This document shows, piece by piece, positions 1 to 8,478 of a stretch of 34,451 nt of DNA. The notes under the pieces are model-generated. The model was given only the letters and a program-made list of their open reading frames with translations, did not search any database and had not been told where the DNA came from. A program made the translations under genes and the position numbers. Numbering within the stretch: position 1 is the first letter of the stretch; each line of letters starts with the position of its first letter. Origin of the DNA: Rhodospirillaceae bacterium (GTDB taxonomy: Bacteria; Pseudomonadota; Alphaproteobacteria; Rhodospirillales; Casp-alpha2); contig PALN01000026.1 in assembly GCA_002706405.1 (NCBI GenBank), positions 1 through 34,451 on the forward strand, in the 5' to 3' direction.

Positions 1-802
1 GCGACAGGTGCATGGCGCAGATCGAGGCCGCACCCAGCGCCTCGATGATGAAGTCGCGGTCGGACACCGCGTCGAGCGAATTGGCCGTCGGCCGGTCGAA
101 GCCCAAAGCCTCGGCCGTCATATGGCGGTCGATGGGGAACGAGGTTCCGGCCAGGGCCGCCACGCCGAGCGGGCATTCGTTCAACCGCTTGCGGGCATCC
201 ATAAGGCGCCCCCGGTCACGGCCCAGCATCTCCACATAGGCGAGCAGATAGTGGCCGAGGGTCACCGGTTGCGCCCCTTGCAAATGGGTGAAGCCGGGCA
301 TCACGGTCGCGGCCTCGGCCTCGGCGCGCTCGATCAGCGCCGCCTGCAGGTCCTTGACCCCCGCGTCCAGGGCGTCGATGGCGCCCCGCACCCAAAGTTT
401 GAAGTCCGTCGCCACCTGATCGTTGCGCGACCGCGCCGTGTGCAGGCGGCCCGCCGGCTCGCCGATCAGCGCGGCCAAACGGCTTTCCACGTTCATGTGG
501 ATGTCTTCCAAGGCACGCTTGAATTCGAAATCACCCGCGGCGATCTCCGCCTTCACCGCCGCCAGGCCATCGGCGATGGTATCGGCGTCGGCCGCCGTCA
601 CGATGCCCTGCTTGGCCAGCATGCGGACATGGGCGGTCGATCCGGCGATGTCTTCGTTCGCCAGCCGCTTGTCGAATTCGATGGAGGCGTTGATTTCCTC
701 CATGATGGCGTCGGGACCAGCGTCGAAGCGCCCGCCCCAGATGGTCGAGGCACCGGAAACGTCGTTTTCGCTCGATCCGGACTTGCCCGTAGTGCGCGCC
801 AT
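1..802 (-). CDS. argH: Argininosuccinate lyase, N-terminal part (3' end outside window)
   Basis: ArgH cleaves argininosuccinate to arginine and fumarate, the last step of arginine biosynthesis, in the cytoplasm. About 267 codons are visible, against roughly 460 for the family, so the C-terminal part carrying the mobile GSSxMPxKxN signature lies beyond the left edge. Visible family segments are WGGRF near residue 22, [10 protein letters not shown] at 121-130, and further on [14 protein letters not shown] and GTSFPIDR. The start is the ATG at 802, chosen because AAGGAG lies just upstream and the protein begins at the usual distance from WGGRF. It is divergent from the thioredoxin-like gene at 866, with only about 63 bp between the two starts, so their promoters must share or overlap this gap. 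Confidence 0.97.
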   Translation of the reverse strand, partial: MARTTGKSGSSENDVSGASTIWGGRFDAGPDAIMEEINASIEFDKRLANEDIAGSTAHVRMLAKQGIVTAADADTIADGLAAVKAEIAAGDFEFKRALEDIHMNVESRLAALIGEPAGRLHTARSRNDQVATDFKLWVRGAIDALDAGVKDLQAALIERAEAEAATVMPGFTHLQGAQPVTLGHYLLAYVEMLGRDRGRLMDARKRLNECPLGVAALAGTSFPIDRHMTAEALGFDRPTANSLDAVSDRDFIIEALGAASICAMHLS

Positions 803-865
803 GGCTATCTCCTTAGGTCCAAGGCGATGGTGTAGACGATCAACGTAAACGGACAGTGAACCCGC

Positions 866-1495
866 ATGGCGACCCGGACCAACCTCCAGACCACCCGAAA
901 TGCCCTCAGGCCCGCCGCGCTTCTGCGGACCCTGACCACCGCCGTCTTGCTGAGTGGGGCGATTTTCATCATTCCCGCCGGCATTGCAAGGGGGGTGGAG
1001 ACCGCCTGTGCCGCCCCGCCCGCGGCCTTGGCCAAGTTCAAGCCCGCAAAATCGGTGCCTGCGCCCGTGACAGTACCGCTGCAAACCGCCGACGGCACGC
1101 CGGTTACCGTGGCGGAACTGGCCCAGGGACCGGGCGCGGTCGTCAATTTCTGGGCCACCTGGTGCGCCCCCTGCATCAAGGAAATGCCGCAGTTGGACGC
1201 CTTGAAGGCGAATCTGGCCAAAGACGGCATTCCTGTCGTCGCGGTCAGCCAGGATCGGGGCGGTCTGGCCCAGGTCGAGCCGTTCTACGCCAAGCACGGC
1301 TATAAGAACCTGGCGATCCACCTGGATCCCAAAGGAGCCTTCGCCCGCGCCAACAAGGTGCGCGGCCTGCCGACGACGATCCTGTACGACGGCGCCGGCC
1401 ACGAGAAGGGCCGCCTCGAAGGCGTCGCCGAATGGGATGCCCCGGAAGTCGAGGCCTTCATTCGCACCTGCCTGAGCGGGTCCAAAGGCGATTGA
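866..1495 (+). CDS. TlpA/ResA-type thioredoxin-fold protein, membrane-anchored
   Basis: A 209-aa protein of the TlpA-like disulfide oxidoreductase group, probably acting in the periplasm to reduce protein disulfides. A hydrophobic segment at about residues 17-42 looks like a membrane anchor or signal peptide. The thioredoxin domain follows with the active site WCAPC (Cys100 and Cys103) inside [19 protein letters not shown], and a later LPTTILYD segment carries the cis-proline. The gene is divergent from argH, a neighbourhood common in alphaproteobacteria, where this protein has been linked to cytochrome maturation or copper handling. Neither role can be read from the sequence. No strong ribosome binding site precedes the ATG, so the exact start is less certain than the product. 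Confidence 0.9.
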   Translation: MATRTNLQTTRNALRPAALLRTLTTAVLLSGAIFIIPAGIARGVETACAAPPAALAKFKPAKSVPAPVTVPLQTADGTPVTVAELAQGPGAVVNFWATWCAPCIKEMPQLDALKANLAKDGIPVVAVSQDRGGLAQVEPFYAKHGYKNLAIHLDPKGAFARANKVRGLPTTILYDGAGHEKGRLEGVAEWDAPEVEAFIRTCLSGSKGD

Positions 1496-1551
1496 GCCGC
1501 CAAACGGCCGCCCTGGTTTATCCCCGGCGGCGAACGCGCTAGGATAAAGTC

Positions 1552-1878
1552 ATGACGACACATAGCCTGAAATACCTCTGCGCGGGCGCCCTGGCGCTGG
1601 GCCTGAGTGCCTGCAGCGTCACCGAATGGACCCTGCCCGGCGGCTCCGAAGACCAGCTTGCCTTCGACCGCCAGGAATGCCGGTCGCTGGCGCGCCGGGA
1701 GGCCGACCGCATCCTGAAACGCCAACCCCTGCCGCAACCCGATGCGGGGCCCGTGATCGGCAGCGAATACGACGCCGCCATGGCGCGCTATGACCTGTCG
1801 CGCCAGATCGACCGGATGTTCGTGTCCTGCATGGAAAATCGGGGCTACCGGCGGGCCAGCCGGTCGCTGTTCGACTAG
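1552..1878 (+). CDS. Small putative lipoprotein, function unknown
   Basis: A 108-aa protein. The N-terminus has a short hydrophobic segment ending in the lipobox L-S-A-C with the acceptor cysteine at position 21, so it is predicted to be lipidated at a membrane. The mature part is charged and contains two further cysteines (in RQECRS and FVSCMENRGY) that could form a disulfide. The segment MFVSCMENRGYR resembles the ends of several small proteobacterial lipoproteins of unknown role. AGGATA lies just before the ATG. The gene follows the thioredoxin-like gene by 56 bp and may be co-transcribed with it. A terminator hairpin lies just past its stop. Confidence 0.75.
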   Translation: MTTHSLKYLCAGALALGLSACSVTEWTLPGGSEDQLAFDRQECRSLARREADRILKRQPLPQPDAGPVIGSEYDAAMARYDLSRQIDRMFVSCMENRGYRRASRSLFD

Positions 1879-1905
1879 GCTCCGGTCAATAACGGGGCGG
1901 ACAAA

Positions 1906-1945
1906 CAAAAACGGCGGCGCCCCGCGTTGGACGCCGCCATTTTGT
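1906..1945. terminator. Bidirectional intrinsic terminator
   Basis: GGCGGCG at 1913-1919 pairs with CGCCGCC at 1932-1938 around a 12-nt loop. It is preceded by an A-rich run and followed by ATTTTGTT, so it can terminate both the rightward lipoprotein gene and the leftward DUF1127 gene that converge here. Confidence 0.75.
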
Positions 1946-1965
1946 TGTCTGCGAGTCGCGCTGGC

Positions 1966-2433
1966 TTAGGCGGCCAGGCGGTCGTCGCCGCGGCCCGTCG
2001 GCGTCGCTGCCGCCGGGACGAGGTAATAAAGTTCGGCCGCGGAGCGGGCGGAACCCGGCACCCGGTCGTTGCCGGCGAAGGCACCGGCGACGAGAGAGGA
2101 AATGTCGTCGCGGCGGATGCCGATGTCACGCAGCATGCGGTCGTCGAGGGCCAGCAGCTGGTTGCGCATGGCCCGGCGGCGCAGGCCAATGATCATGCGT
2201 TGGATAATGGACTGCACGCCATTGACCAACGGCAGGAAATAGCTGTCTTCCTGCATCAGGGCCGGCTGCTGGAAAAGATCCTGCTGAACCGGCGTGGTCT
2301 GCGGTTGGGGGCGGGCCGGGGTGAAGGCCTGGACAACCCGCTTGACTCCATGTGCAAACGCTTGTGCCCGCAATTCCCGGGCTTGTTCGATGAGGTCCTG
2401 AACGGACAGATCGGTTTGGCTGTACGGCGCCAT
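1966..2433 (-). CDS. DUF1127-domain protein
   Basis: A 155-aa protein. The DUF1127 motif is visible near residues 85-120, with RNQLLALDDRMLRDIGIRRDDI matching the usual L..L.D..L.DIGI.R.. pattern and an arginine-rich helix just before it. DUF1127 proteins are small, basic, widespread in alphaproteobacteria and often stress- or phosphate-related. Some bind RNA, but nothing in this sequence specifies a role. This copy is longer than the typical 45-70 aa because of a glutamine- and proline-rich N-terminal region. An upstream in-frame start at 2610 exists, but the ATG at 2433 is preceded by AGGAGT at good spacing and is preferred. An inverted repeat lies about 100 bp upstream. Confidence 0.85.
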   Translation of the reverse strand: MAPYSQTDLSVQDLIEQARELRAQAFAHGVKRVVQAFTPARPQPQTTPVQQDLFQQPALMQEDSYFLPLVNGVQSIIQRMIIGLRRRAMRNQLLALDDRMLRDIGIRRDDISSLVAGAFAGNDRVPGSARSAAELYYLVPAAATPTGRGDDRLAA

Positions 2434-2535
2434 GGTCGTTACTCCTGAATTGATGTCGTGGGCGGATCCTGTATGGACGTTGCTGACGACGTGTTGAGCG
2501 GAACCTATGCCTGTCCTCGCCATGCGCAAACCGCA

Positions 2536-2559
2536 AATGCTGCACTGCAGTATTGCATT
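2536..2559. promoter_or_regulatory. Imperfect palindrome upstream of the DUF1127 gene (candidate operator)
   Basis: AATGC-N3-ACTGCAGT-N3-GCATT forms a 24-nt interrupted palindrome in the 220-bp gap between the divergent DUF1127 and aminopeptidase P genes. The perfect core and matched outer arms resemble a dimeric repressor site. The regulator is not identifiable. Confidence 0.35.
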
Positions 2560-2653
2560 AAGCACATGGCTAATTGTGCGGAATGTCACAGCCAACCGGC
2601 CGTCTTGCATGACTCCGCTTGCCTCCCGCGCCGGGGCTTCCTAGCTTGTCCCC

Positions 2654-4510
2654 ATGAACGCCACATCACCGACCCGCCGCCGTCGGGGCACCCCCGCGGC
2701 CGCGATTGCCCCGACACCCGCCGCCGAGCGCCTGAAACAGCTGCGCGCCGAACTGTCGAAACGCCGCCTCGACGGCTTCATCGTGCCGCGCGGCGACGAG
2801 CATCAGGGTGAATACGTCGCCCCCCATTCCGAACGGCTGGCCTGGCTGACCGGGTTCACCGGCTCGGCCGGCATGGCGGTCGTGCTGGCCCGCCGCGCCG
2901 CCCTGTTCACGGACGGCCGCTATACCTTGCAGGCGGCGGCGCAGGTCGACGGGGCTTTGTATGATCTTCGCCACATCACGCAGGAGCCTGCGGTCGACTG
3001 GATCGCCCAGACCCTGGGCAAGGGCGGCAAGCTGGGATACGACCCCTGGCTTCTGACCCCGGCCCAGGTGCCCCGCTTCCGCGAGGCCTGCGAGCGGGCC
3101 GGCGGCGAGCTTGTTCCCGTCGACGGCAATCCCATCGACGCGGTCTGGGCCGACCAGCCCCCGCGCCCATCCGCCGTCGTGCGCAGCCATCCTTTGAAAT
3201 ACGCAGGCGTCGGCTCGGTCGACAAGCGGCGGAACCTGGCCGCCATGCTCAAGGCCGACGGCCAGGATGCACAGATCCTGTCGGCGCCCGATTCCATCGC
3301 CTGGCTGCTCAACATCCGCGGAACCGATGTGCCGCGCACACCGCTCGCGCTCAGTTTCGCCGTCATCCACAAGGACGCGACCGTGGACTGGTTCATCGAC
3401 CCGGCCAAGGTGTCGGCGTCGGTCAGCCGCCAGTTGGGCAAGGACGTGCGGATCAAGGCGCCGGATGCTCTCGGCCCCCTGCTCGACCGCTTGGCCGCGA
3501 AACACGCCAAGGTCCGCATCGACCCCATGGCCGATCCCATGTGGATCGCCGCCCGCCTAGCCGACGGCGGCGCCGAGGTCGAAAGGGGCCAGGACCTTTG
3601 CATCCTGCCCAAGGCCCGCAAGAACACCACGGAGATCGCGGGCACCCGCGCCGCCCACCTGCGCGACGGTGCGGCGGTGGCGAAGTTCCTTGCCTGGCTG
3701 GATGCCGAAGCGCCCCAGGGCGAGATCAGCGAACTCGACGCCTCGGACCGGCTGTATGCCTTGCGCAAGGAAAACGACCTGATCCGCGATCTCAGCTTCG
3801 ACACCATTTCCGGCAGCGGGCCCAACGGCGCCATCGTGCACTACAAGGCGACGCCGGCCTCCAACCGGCGGCTGCGCCCGGGCGACATCTATCTGGTCGA
3901 TTCCGGAGCCCAATATCTGGACGGCACCACGGACATCACGCGCACCGTCGCCATCGGCCCGAAGGCGCCGTCCAAGGAAGCCCGCACACGCTTTACCTTG
4001 GTTCTCAAGGGCCACATCGCCCTGGCCCGGGCCCGCTTTCCCAAGGGCACCACGGGCTCACAACTGGACCCCTTGGCCCGGCAGTTCCTCTGGGCCGAAG
4101 GGCTGGACTTCGACCACGGCACGGGCCACGGCGTCGGCAGCTACCTCAGCGTCCACGAAGGGCCGCAGCGCATTTCCAAGGCCCCCAGCGCGGTGGCGCT
4201 GGAGCCGGGCATGGTGATCTCCAACGAGCCCGGATACTACAAGACCGGCGCTTACGGCATCCGTATCGAGAACCTGGTGCTGGTCACCGAGGCCAAGCCG
4301 CCGCGCGGGGCGGAACGCGATCTGCTGGCGTTCGAGACCCTGACCCTGGCCCCCATCGACCGCAACCTGATCGACGCGGCGATGCTGGACGCGGACGAGC
4401 GGGCCTGGCTTGACGCCTATCACGCGCGGGTCAGAAAGGCCCTGTCGCCGCTGGTCGATGCCGCAACGAAGACTTGGCTGAAACGGGCGACCGCGCCGCT
4501 CGGCAGCTGA
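2654..4510 (+). CDS. Aminopeptidase P family (M24B) Xaa-Pro aminopeptidase
   Basis: A 618-aa cytosolic metallopeptidase expected to remove N-terminal residues preceding proline. The size and three-domain layout match the long, eukaryote-like aminopeptidase P type: two creatinase-like N-terminal domains to about residue 320, a pita-bread M24 catalytic domain at about 330-550, and a short C-terminal M24 extension. All five metal ligands are present: Asp416, Asp427, His492, Glu525 and Glu539, in the segments LVDSGAQY, GTTDITR, TGHGVGSYL, NEPGYY and RIENL. No good ribosome binding site precedes the ATG, but the reading frame and family alignment support a start close to here. It converges on the methyltransferase gene with a single base between the two stop codons. 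Confidence 0.95.
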   Translation: MNATSPTRRRRGTPAAAIAPTPAAERLKQLRAELSKRRLDGFIVPRGDEHQGEYVAPHSERLAWLTGFTGSAGMAVVLARRAALFTDGRYTLQAAAQVDGALYDLRHITQEPAVDWIAQTLGKGGKLGYDPWLLTPAQVPRFREACERAGGELVPVDGNPIDAVWADQPPRPSAVVRSHPLKYAGVGSVDKRRNLAAMLKADGQDAQILSAPDSIAWLLNIRGTDVPRTPLALSFAVIHKDATVDWFIDPAKVSASVSRQLGKDVRIKAPDALGPLLDRLAAKHAKVRIDPMADPMWIAARLADGGAEVERGQDLCILPKARKNTTEIAGTRAAHLRDGAAVAKFLAWLDAEAPQGEISELDASDRLYALRKENDLIRDLSFDTISGSGPNGAIVHYKATPASNRRLRPGDIYLVDSGAQYLDGTTDITRTVAIGPKAPSKEARTRFTLVLKGHIALARARFPKGTTGSQLDPLARQFLWAEGLDFDHGTGHGVGSYLSVHEGPQRISKAPSAVALEPGMVISNEPGYYKTGAYGIRIENLVLVTEAKPPRGAERDLLAFETLTLAPIDRNLIDAAMLDADERAWLDAYHARVRKALSPLVDAATKTWLKRATAPLGS

Positions 4511-4511
4511 C

Positions 4512-5033
4512 TTACTTGCGATAGAGGTAGACCGCCGACCGATGCAGGTCGTCGACCCGCGCTTCCTTCACCGGCGTCCAACCCGGCAGGGCGAAGGCGT
4601 TGGACAACACCCAGGCGCCCGGCCTCAATCCGCCTTCCAACCGGCCGGCCAGCTTGGCCATAGCCGGCGGGCAAAGGAAACAGACCGCGAGATCGGCATC
4701 GGAGAAATCGCTCTTCATGACGTCGCCAAAGCGGACCTCCAGGTTGGCCGGACCGAACAAGACGTGGCGCAGACGGCAGACCGCCCAGGGCAGGGGCGAG
4801 ACTTCGGTGGCGATGACCCGGGCATTCGGAAAGCGACGGGCAAGGGCCGTCGCCAAGCCGCCCCAACCGGCCCCCAGTTCGTGAATACAGCGCGGGTCCA
4901 GGCCCTCGACCAAGGTGAACATGCAGGCGCGAACGGCGGGGGATGTCGGCATGGGCGGAACCCCGGTTCGCACCGTCCCTGCAAGGATCAGAACAATGAC
5001 CGCCAGCGCCAGGGAAAGGGCTAAAAATTCCAT
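4512..5033 (-). CDS. Membrane-anchored class I SAM-dependent methyltransferase
   Basis: A 173-aa protein. Residues 1-22 form a hydrophobic helix that would tether it to the membrane. A class I methyltransferase core follows with the SAM-binding loop ELGAGWGGL at 52-60, an acidic second-strand end in VIATEVSPLP, and the partner segment VRFGDVMKSDF. The substrate is unknown. The conserved LCPP after strand 4 suggests a small-molecule or protein methylase of the class I type and does not identify one. The start ATG at 5033 has AGGGG about 9 bases upstream. It is convergent with the aminopeptidase gene and divergent from the small gene at 5124. Confidence 0.8.
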   Translation of the reverse strand: MEFLALSLALAVIVLILAGTVRTGVPPMPTSPAVRACMFTLVEGLDPRCIHELGAGWGGLATALARRFPNARVIATEVSPLPWAVCRLRHVLFGPANLEVRFGDVMKSDFSDADLAVCFLCPPAMAKLAGRLEGGLRPGAWVLSNAFALPGWTPVKEARVDDLHRSAVYLYRK

Positions 5034-5123
5034 CGACAGGGCCCCTTTTCGCCGTCACATTACCGGCCCATATTAGGATCATGTTCGGAATTCAGCCGGA
5101 TTTCCGAAGCAAGAGAAGAGAAC

Positions 5124-5549
5124 ATGTTCTTTTTTAATACAGCGAAGAAAATGAGCCAATTGGGCAAGCCGGTTGACCCCAACTGGGTGCGCAATGAAAA
5201 GGGCAAGTTTTTCCGATTCGTCAATTTGGACCCCCAGGAACAGAATCTGGAGGGCCAAACCGCCGTGTTCGTCATTTGGCACGGTGGCGTGCGGCCTGCT
5301 TGGGTTTATGTCGGCACCTCGCGCAACCTCGCGCGCGACCTGCAGGAATGCAAGGACAACGAAGACATCATGTATTTCGAACGGTTCGGCGGCCTGTTCG
5401 TCAGCTGGTGCTATATCAAGAAGGAATTCCAGGCCGGCGTCGCACGCTACCTGACCCAAATCGCCAAGCCGCAGGTCGACAACCCGCTGGCACCGTCCGC
5501 CGCCATCGACGCCATCCCGGTCCTGCTGCCGGGCACCAAACCCGCCTAA
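5124..5549 (+). CDS. Uncharacterised 141-aa protein with faint GIY-YIG resemblance
   Basis: I do not recognise this family with confidence. The segment AVFVIWHGGVRPAWVYVGTSRNLARDLQE at about residues 47-75 has the rhythm of a GIY-YIG core, with two beta strands, then YVG.T.NL and a helix. The second Y-x-G is retained as YVG, but the first tyrosine motif is replaced by FVIW and the usual catalytic arginine and glutamate are not obvious. If related, it is probably non-catalytic or highly divergent. An A- and G-rich stretch precedes the ATG. The gene stands alone between the divergent methyltransferase and the TetR gene. Codon use is like its neighbours, so recent transfer is not indicated. Confidence 0.7.
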   Translation: MFFFNTAKKMSQLGKPVDPNWVRNEKGKFFRFVNLDPQEQNLEGQTAVFVIWHGGVRPAWVYVGTSRNLARDLQECKDNEDIMYFERFGGLFVSWCYIKKEFQAGVARYLTQIAKPQVDNPLAPSAAIDAIPVLLPGTKPA

Positions 5550-5629
5550 CCCTCCTTTAACCCGATTCCGCCGCGTCTTTGTTCAACAAACACATTGACG
5601 CGGCCAATCAGAACACAAATTCTGGATAC

Positions 5630-6214
5630 ATGGCCCGCACCCGAGAATTCGATCCTGACGACGCCCTGGACAAGGCCATGCACTTGTTCTGGGAACGCGG
5701 ATTTCAGCACACCTCCATGGCCGACCTGGTCCGACACACGGGCGTCAGCCGCTATGGGCTCTACGGCACCTTCGGCAACAAGGACGCCATCTACCGCCGG
5801 GCGCTGATGCGCTTCATCCAGCTAAAGAAGGACGAAATGCGCCGGGCCTTGCGCAAACCGGGTGCCGGGCGGCCGGAACTGGAAGCCTATTTTCGAGATA
5901 TCCGCGAGTTCGTCTCCTCGGAAGAGGGCCGCAAGGGCTGCATGGTCTACAACACCGCGGCGGAACTGGCCCCCCATCATCCGGATTTGTCCGACTATCT
6001 GCGCGGCCTTCATGCCGAGGTCCGCGCCCTGTTCGAACAGGTCATCCGCAACGGCCAGACCGCCGGCGACATCCGCACGGACATCCCCGCCGCCGACCTT
6101 GCCATGACCCTGTTCGCCATGGAGCAAGGCATGGCCGCCCTGAACCGCGGCGGCACCGCGATCAGCGATCTGATCACCTGCTACGACACCTATCTGAAGT
6201 TTCTCGACGGGTGA
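5630..6214 (+). CDS. TetR/AcrR family transcriptional regulator
   Basis: A 194-aa regulator. The N-terminal TetR DNA-binding domain spans about residues 7-55, with a helix-turn-helix in TSMADLVRHTGVSRYGLYGTFGNKDAIY. The C-terminal ligand-binding domain resembles the AcrR-like group (EEGRKGCMVYNTAAEL). A TTG at 5579 would extend it by 17 residues, but the ATG at 5630 gives the usual distance to the HTH. Neither start has a strong ribosome binding site. The gene converges on ecm with a 13-bp gap, so it is a plausible local regulator of the ethylmalonyl-CoA genes, perhaps sensing an acyl-CoA, but position is the only evidence. Confidence 0.92.
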   Translation: MARTREFDPDDALDKAMHLFWERGFQHTSMADLVRHTGVSRYGLYGTFGNKDAIYRRALMRFIQLKKDEMRRALRKPGAGRPELEAYFRDIREFVSSEEGRKGCMVYNTAAELAPHHPDLSDYLRGLHAEVRALFEQVIRNGQTAGDIRTDIPAADLAMTLFAMEQGMAALNRGGTAISDLITCYDTYLKFLDG

Positions 6215-6227
6215 CCCTCGGGGCGGA

Positions 6228-8252
6228 TTACTCCGCCGCCGTCTTCAACCCTTCCGCCGCCAGATCGACGATCTGGTCCATGATCGCCGTCAGGTCGTAG
6301 TCCTTGGGCGTGTAGACGCGGGCGACGCCGGCCGCCTTCAAGGTTTCCGCATCGGCCGGCGGGATGATGCCGCCGGCGACCACGGGAATGTCGTCCAGGC
6401 CCTCGGCCCGCATCAGATCCATCACATCCGTGACCAAGGCCACGTGTGAACCCGACAGTACCGACAATCCCACCACATGTACGGCTTCGTCGCGGGCGGC
6501 GGCGACGATCTGCCCCGGGGTCAGGCGGATGCCTTCGTAGACGACCTCCATGCCCGCATCCCGCGCCCGCACGGCGATCTGCTCGGCCCCGTTGGAATGA
6601 CCGTCGAGCCCCGGCTTGCCGACCAGAATCTTGATGCGGCGACCAAGGGCGGACGACACTTCCTCGACCCGCGCGCGCACGGCCGTGATGTCGCCGGCCA
6701 CACCCAGGGCCGCCCCCGAAATGCCCGTCGGCGCCCGGTATTCGCCGAACACGTCGCGCAGCGCCGTGCCCCATTCGCCGGTGGTCACGCCCGCGTGGGC
6801 GCATTGGATGGAAGGCTCCATGATGTTGGCGCCGGATTTGGCGGCCTCGGTCAGGGCGTCCAGCGCCGCCGCGACCTTGGCGTCGTCGCGGGCCTCGCGC
6901 CAGGCGGCCAGGGACGCAATCTGTTCCGCTTCGGCCTCGGGTGAGACGGTAACGATGGCGCCGGCCTGACCGACCAGGGGCGAGGGTTCGGCTTCCTGAT
7001 ACTTGTTCACACCGACCACGATCTGCTCGCCCGCCTCGATCGCGGCCAGGCGCTTGGCGCTGGCTTCGACCAGGCGCTGTTTCATGTAACCGGCCTCGAT
7101 GGCCTGAACGGCGCCGCCCATGGCGTCGATGCGGGCCAGTTCCGCCCGGGCCTGATCCTTCAGGTCTTCGACCTTGGCGTCGATCTCCTTGGAGCCGTCG
7201 AAGATATCGCCGAACTCCAGCAGGTCCGTCTCATAAGCGACGATCTGCTGCAGGCGCAGGGACCATTGCTGATCCCACGGGCGCGGCAGGCCGAGGGCTT
7301 CGTTCCAGGCCGGCAGCTGCACGGCCCGCGCGCGGGCGTTCTTGGACAGGGTCACGGCCAGCATTTCAAGCAGGATGCGATAGACGTTGTTTTCCGGCTG
7401 CTGTTCGGTCAGGCCCAGGGAGTTGACCTGCACGCCATAGCGGAAGCGGCGGTATTTTTCGTCCTCGACCCCATAGCGGTTGCGCGTGATGTCGTCCCAC
7501 AGTTCGGTGAACGCGCGCATCTTGCACAGCTCGGTGATGAACCGCATGCCGGCATTGACGAAGAAGCTGATGCGCCCGACCAGACGCGGGAAATCGGCGT
7601 CGGACACCTGGCCCGAGGCCTTGACCGTGTCCAGGATCGCCTGCGCGTTGGCCAGCGCATAGGCCAGTTCCTGAACCGGCGTCGCGCCCGCTTCCTGCAG
7701 ATGGTAGGAGCACACGTTGACCGGGTTCCACTTAGGCACCTCGCGGCAGGTGAAGGCGATGGTATCGGATGTCAGGCGCAGGGACGGTGCCGGCGGAAAG
7801 ATGTAGGTGCCGCGCGAGAGATATTCCTTCAGCACGTCGTTCTGCGTCGTGCCCGCCAGATCAGCGCGCTTGGCGCCCTGGCGTTCGGCGGCGGCGATAT
7901 AGAGCGCCAGCAGCCAGGCCGCCGGCGCGTTGATGGTCATGGAAGTGTTCATCTGGTCGAGCGGAATGCCGTCGAACAGCTGCGCCATGTCGCCCAGGTG
8001 CGAAATCGGCACGCCGACCTTGCCGACCTCACCCTTGGCGAGCAGATGATCGGCGTCGTAGCCGGTCTGGGTCGGCAGGTCGAAGGCGACGGACAGGCCC
8101 GTCTGCCCCTTCTCCAGGTTGGCGCGATAGAGCGCGTTCGATTCCTTGGCCGAGGAATGCCCCGAATAGGTGCGGAACAGCCAGGGGCGATCCTTCGTCA
8201 CCTGTTGCGCCGCAGCGGAACCCCCTTTTGCGCCTGCTAATTCACCATTCAT
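6228..8252 (-). CDS. ecm: Ethylmalonyl-CoA mutase (AdoCbl-dependent)
   Basis: A 674-aa B12-dependent acyl-CoA mutase that converts ethylmalonyl-CoA to methylsuccinyl-CoA in the ethylmalonyl-CoA pathway. The TIM-barrel substrate domain occupies about residues 20-520, with FDLPTQTGYDADH where methylmalonyl-CoA mutases typically have a THRGYDSD-type sequence. The C-terminal cobalamin domain carries D550-x-H552-x-x-G555, then GLSVLSG and VVAGGIIP. Substrate and cobalamin domains are fused in one chain, as usual for Ecm/MeaA. Adjacency to ccr and mcd supports Ecm over other mutases. The start at 8252 has AGGGAG 6 bases upstream. An in-frame ATG at 8285 has no comparable site and would add 11 residues. 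Confidence 0.93.
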   Translation of the reverse strand: MNGELAGAKGGSAAAQQVTKDRPWLFRTYSGHSSAKESNALYRANLEKGQTGLSVAFDLPTQTGYDADHLLAKGEVGKVGVPISHLGDMAQLFDGIPLDQMNTSMTINAPAAWLLALYIAAAERQGAKRADLAGTTQNDVLKEYLSRGTYIFPPAPSLRLTSDTIAFTCREVPKWNPVNVCSYHLQEAGATPVQELAYALANAQAILDTVKASGQVSDADFPRLVGRISFFVNAGMRFITELCKMRAFTELWDDITRNRYGVEDEKYRRFRYGVQVNSLGLTEQQPENNVYRILLEMLAVTLSKNARARAVQLPAWNEALGLPRPWDQQWSLRLQQIVAYETDLLEFGDIFDGSKEIDAKVEDLKDQARAELARIDAMGGAVQAIEAGYMKQRLVEASAKRLAAIEAGEQIVVGVNKYQEAEPSPLVGQAGAIVTVSPEAEAEQIASLAAWREARDDAKVAAALDALTEAAKSGANIMEPSIQCAHAGVTTGEWGTALRDVFGEYRAPTGISGAALGVAGDITAVRARVEEVSSALGRRIKILVGKPGLDGHSNGAEQIAVRARDAGMEVVYEGIRLTPGQIVAAARDEAVHVVGLSVLSGSHVALVTDVMDLMRAEGLDDIPVVAGGIIPPADAETLKAAGVARVYTPKDYDLTAIMDQIVDLAAEGLKTAAE

Positions 8253-8258
8253 GCCCGT

Positions 8259-8264
8259 CTCCCT
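8259..8264 (-). promoter_or_regulatory. Ribosome binding site that fixes the ecm start
   Basis: AGGGAG on the minus strand, 6 bases before the ATG at 8252. It favours this start over the longer in-frame one at 8285. Confidence 0.7.
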
Positions 8265-8309
8265 GAAATGACCGAAATTCGCCATTCTCTAAAAATTATT
8301 GTAATTTTA

Positions 8310-8335
8310 TTTCGTATCTAAATCACAAAACGAAA
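8310..8335. promoter_or_regulatory. Inverted repeat in the ecm-ccr divergent promoter region
   Basis: Perfect 6-bp arms TTTCGT and ACGAAA separated by 14 bases, inside a markedly AT-rich stretch between ecm and ccr. The geometry fits a dimeric regulator. It sits close upstream of ecm, so it may act on ecm. Confidence 0.35.
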
Positions 8336-8341
8336 GATAGA

Positions 8342-8364
8342 ATTTTGTGCATTGCGAAGAAAAT
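8342..8364. promoter_or_regulatory. Second imperfect inverted repeat in the ecm-ccr promoter region
   Basis: ATTTT and AAAAT arms frame a TGCATTGCGAAG core, and 7 of 11 positions are paired across the dyad. It overlaps the proposed -35 of ccr. The TTGCGAA part recurs in the inverted repeat before the ETF-QO gene. Confidence 0.35.
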
Positions 8365-8380
8365 GTAAAGCGGATATGAC
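8352..8380 (+). promoter_or_regulatory. Candidate ccr promoter
   Basis: TTGCGA at 8352-8357 and TATGAC at 8375-8380 are separated by 17 bases, each matching 4 of 6 sigma-70 consensus positions. The predicted transcript would have a leader of about 90 nt. The -35 overlaps the inverted repeat at 8342-8364. Confidence 0.35.
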
Positions 8381-8478
8381 CAATAGGACAACAAAAATGG
8401 CCGCATGCCGAACAATAAGATACAGGCGAAAACGCGGACCGTTGGGGATGGCGTAACTATGTGGAGAAGGAGGCAGCA

